Of a DNA stretch of 64,000 nucleotides, positions 62,460 through 64,000 are shown piece after piece (the first letter of the stretch is position 1; each line of letters begins with the position of its first letter). Source of the stretch: Sporosarcina sp. Lineage in GTDB: Bacteria; Bacillota; Bacilli; Bacillales_A; Planococcaceae. Both the position numbers and the translations under genes were made by a program. The stretch lies in assembly GCA_029257435.1 (NCBI GenBank), contig JARIBI010000155.1:1-64000 (forward strand). The letters are read 5' to 3'. The notes under the pieces are model-generated. The model did not search any database. It saw nothing but the letters and a program-made list of their open reading frames with translations, and was not told where the DNA came from.

Positions 62460-63503
62460 ATGTTTCGAGATATAACGCTGCGAGATTTAATGGGACTCCA
62501 TGCAAAAGAGCCCCATACAATGATTGATGTCCGATCTCCTAAAGAATTTGCAGAGGCAAGCATTCCAGGTGCTTTAAATATTCCTGTTTTTAATGATGAA
62601 GAGCGCGCAGAAGTCGGAACGATCTATAAGCAAGTGGGTCAAGCCGAAGCAAAAAAACGCGGACTAGCTATTTTTGCTGAAAAACTCCCTGACTTCATTG
62701 CTGAGTTTGAAAAGATTGATACGTCTATGACCGTTTTTTGCTGGCGCGGCGGGATGCGCAGTAAGACTGCAGCAACGGTTCTCGATCTCATGGGAATCCA
62801 CGCGCATAGACTTACAGGAGGCATTCGCACATATCGCCAATGGGTGGTCGAAGAGCTGAATGCAATCGAATATAAACCTGAGCTGATCGTGTTGAACGGC
62901 TATACAGGTTCCGGCAAAACGGTGATTTTGCATAAGTTAGCTGAAGTGAACGAACCGATTATAGACTTAGAAAATTTAGCCGGCCATCGCGGGTCGATTT
63001 TCGGTCAGATTGGGTTAGAAGGCAGTAATCAGAAAAACTTCGAATCGTTGCTTTTACACGATTTAAAACGGACCAATGACGAGAAAGTTGTATTTATCGA
63101 AGGCGAGAGTAAACGGATCGGCAAAGTAACGATGCCTGGTTTCTTGTTTGATAAAAAAGAACACAGTCGGCAGTTGATAATCAAACTCCCCATTCAAGAG
63201 CGTGTGAGAATTACGCTGGAAGACTATAAACCAGCGGAGCGGCCGGAAGAGTTTATAAAGGCATTTGAGCAAATCCGGCGCCGGATCCACGTACCGATTG
63301 CAAAAGAAATTGAAGTTGCGCTGGATAGCGGTGATTTCGAGACAGCTACCCTGTTACTCCTTGAGCACTACTACGATCCTCGCTATCAGCATTCTACTGG
63401 AAAAGTGGATGATGAATTAAAAGTGGCGATTGAAGCGGATACTGTGGACGAGGCGTTTGAAAAAGTACTGACTTGGAAGCAAGAATATATGAAGTTGATA
63501 TAA
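62460..63503 (+). CDS. selU: tRNA 2-selenouridine synthase (MnmH)
   Basis: 347 residues. N-terminal rhodanese domain with catalytic Cys94 in FCWRGGMRSKT, then a P-loop NTPase domain with GYTGSGKTV (about 148-156) and AGHRGSIFGQIG near residue 175. It converts 2-thiouridine to 2-selenouridine at the wobble position of tRNAs using selenophosphate from SelD. Ribosome site AGAAGGTG. It is the second and last gene of the selD-selU operon, ended by the hairpin at 63506-63562. Confidence 0.95.
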   Translation: MFRDITLRDLMGLHAKEPHTMIDVRSPKEFAEASIPGALNIPVFNDEERAEVGTIYKQVGQAEAKKRGLAIFAEKLPDFIAEFEKIDTSMTVFCWRGGMRSKTAATVLDLMGIHAHRLTGGIRTYRQWVVEELNAIEYKPELIVLNGYTGSGKTVILHKLAEVNEPIIDLENLAGHRGSIFGQIGLEGSNQKNFESLLLHDLKRTNDEKVVFIEGESKRIGKVTMPGFLFDKKEHSRQLIIKLPIQERVRITLEDYKPAERPEEFIKAFEQIRRRIHVPIAKEIEVALDSGDFETATLLLLEHYYDPRYQHSTGKVDDELKVAIEADTVDEAFEKVLTWKQEYMKLI

Positions 63504-63505
63504 GG

Positions 63506-63562
63506 AAAGCATGCACACCGTTGGGGGTCGTTTAACGACACTCGGGCGTGCATGCTTTTTTG
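63506..63562 (+). terminator. Terminator of selD-selU
   Basis: AAAGCATGCAC pairs with GTGCATGCTTT around a large loop, followed by TTTTTTG. Confidence 0.8.
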
Positions 63563-63875
63563 TTGTGTTTTAATGATATGTGGATGTGTATGCTCCAGAC
63601 GGACGCTTATCAAAAAACAATAAATACTTCACTGTGCAAAAATAGTGAGCATAATCGGTGTGCCACTTGGAAAATGGGTGGAGGCTTAGATACACAGTTC
63701 GTGAATTTAATGCACTTAACCAATCAAATCTTTTATGTTTTTTCATTTTGCATAGATTTGGGATACCGGTTCACCAGTCCGATTATGAAAGTAATGAATT
63801 GGTAGCGCTTCGCTTGATTTTTCACGGGCTATTTCATAAATTACGGGTTCAAGAGATATTGGTTATAGCTTGAAT
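63563..63875 (+). other. Gene-free stretch with a possible decayed reading frame
   Basis: No gene with a start and ribosome site is seen. A plus-strand frame ending at 63873 reads like protein near its end (DYESNELVALRLIFHGLFHKLRVQEI), but no start or homologue is recognised; it may be a relic or chance. Confidence 0.25.
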
Positions 63876-64000
63876 GGGATTTATGTGTGATTTTTATTGG
63901 GTTATGATCCTATTACTCGGGTTATGAGCACTTTTCCTAGGGGGTTAATCACTTTTCTCGGGTTATGAGCGCTTTTCCAGATTTATGATCACTTCCCCTG
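63876..64000. repeat. Degenerate 20-bp tandem repeat, about six units, continuing past the window
   Basis: Head-to-tail units of about 20-22 bp built on GGGTTATGAKCACTTTTC, clearly related to the array at 9639-9698. The array runs to the window edge. It follows the selU terminator by about 315 bases. Confidence 0.75.

Noticed and set aside
63548..63873. Short plus-strand frames after selU as possible genes
   Set aside because: They lack ribosome sites and recognisable domains; only the tail of one looks protein-like, so I list the stretch as gene-free.
1..64000. Search for tRNA, rRNA, insertion sequences, attachment sites, phage genes or plasmid origins
   Set aside because: No such element could be supported by reading; a tRNAscan and ISfinder search would be needed to confirm the absence.

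Overview
The window looks like chromosomal DNA of a low-to-mid G+C Gram-positive bacterium of the order Bacillales, most likely a Planococcaceae member such as Sporosarcina (inference). Ribosome binding sites are strong AGGAGG-type, terminators are classical hairpin plus T-tract, and several blocks keep Bacillus subtilis gene order: odhA-odhB next to yojN-yojO, ypmR-ypmS-msrA-msrB-yozE, degV/yplQ, dfrA-thyA-ypjP, ypiP-brxA(yphP), ilvA, and xpaC-telA(yaaN). No rRNA, tRNA, CRISPR array, prophage or complete insertion sequence was found. The window is mostly housekeeping and stress-response chromosome with a few accessory islands.

Layout. 0-9.4 kb: truncated alpha/beta hydrolase, an unassigned structured-RNA candidate, a YqcI/YcgG gene with a SigB-like promoter, a DUF488 gene, two decayed genes (a possible methyltransferase tail and an STM3941-type gene), a lipoprotein, an operon of GIY-YIG protein, unknown protein and sodium-dependent transporter, a VLRF1 release-factor-like gene with a near-perfect SigB promoter, and a YjjG nucleotidase. 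9.8-20.8 kb: SEC-C protein, dCache-GGDEF diguanylate cyclase, patatin phospholipase, a second ncRNA candidate with its own strong promoter, a CynX/NimT transporter, a YkpA-type ABC-F protein, a lipoprotein, a cold-shock gene whose leader carries a terminator-like hairpin, and xpaC-telA behind an ECF-like promoter. 20.8-38.7 kb: yojO-yojN, odhB-odhA (2-oxoglutarate dehydrogenase), a MurG paralogue, a MATE pump, a CAP-domain secreted protein, a CobW-type GTPase, a carboxyl-terminal protease, deoD, yozE, msrB-msrA, ypmS-ypmR and degV.

38.8-51 kb: yplQ, dfrA-thyA, ypjP, an overlooked 25-residue membrane peptide gene, ypiP-brxA, an unknown gene, and an unusual run of genes downstream of yfmR-cvfC: four proteins carrying the same N-terminal H-x-x-P-G-R-x-R (HMA2-like) module, one of them a P-type ATPase whose usual CPC transport motif is replaced, ending in a short membrane-anchored PacL/YtxH-like protein. 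I consider this the best candidate for an undescribed system, probably a membrane metal-handling complex.

51-64 kb: POT peptide transporter with CodY-like and palindromic sites, DUF1646 carrier, proline dehydrogenase, chemotaxis receptor, marR-lipid kinase pair, ilvA with a cre-like site upstream, succinate-semialdehyde dehydrogenase, and selD-selU for 2-selenouridine tRNA modification. The window ends in a degenerate 20-bp tandem repeat that also occurs near 9.65 kb.
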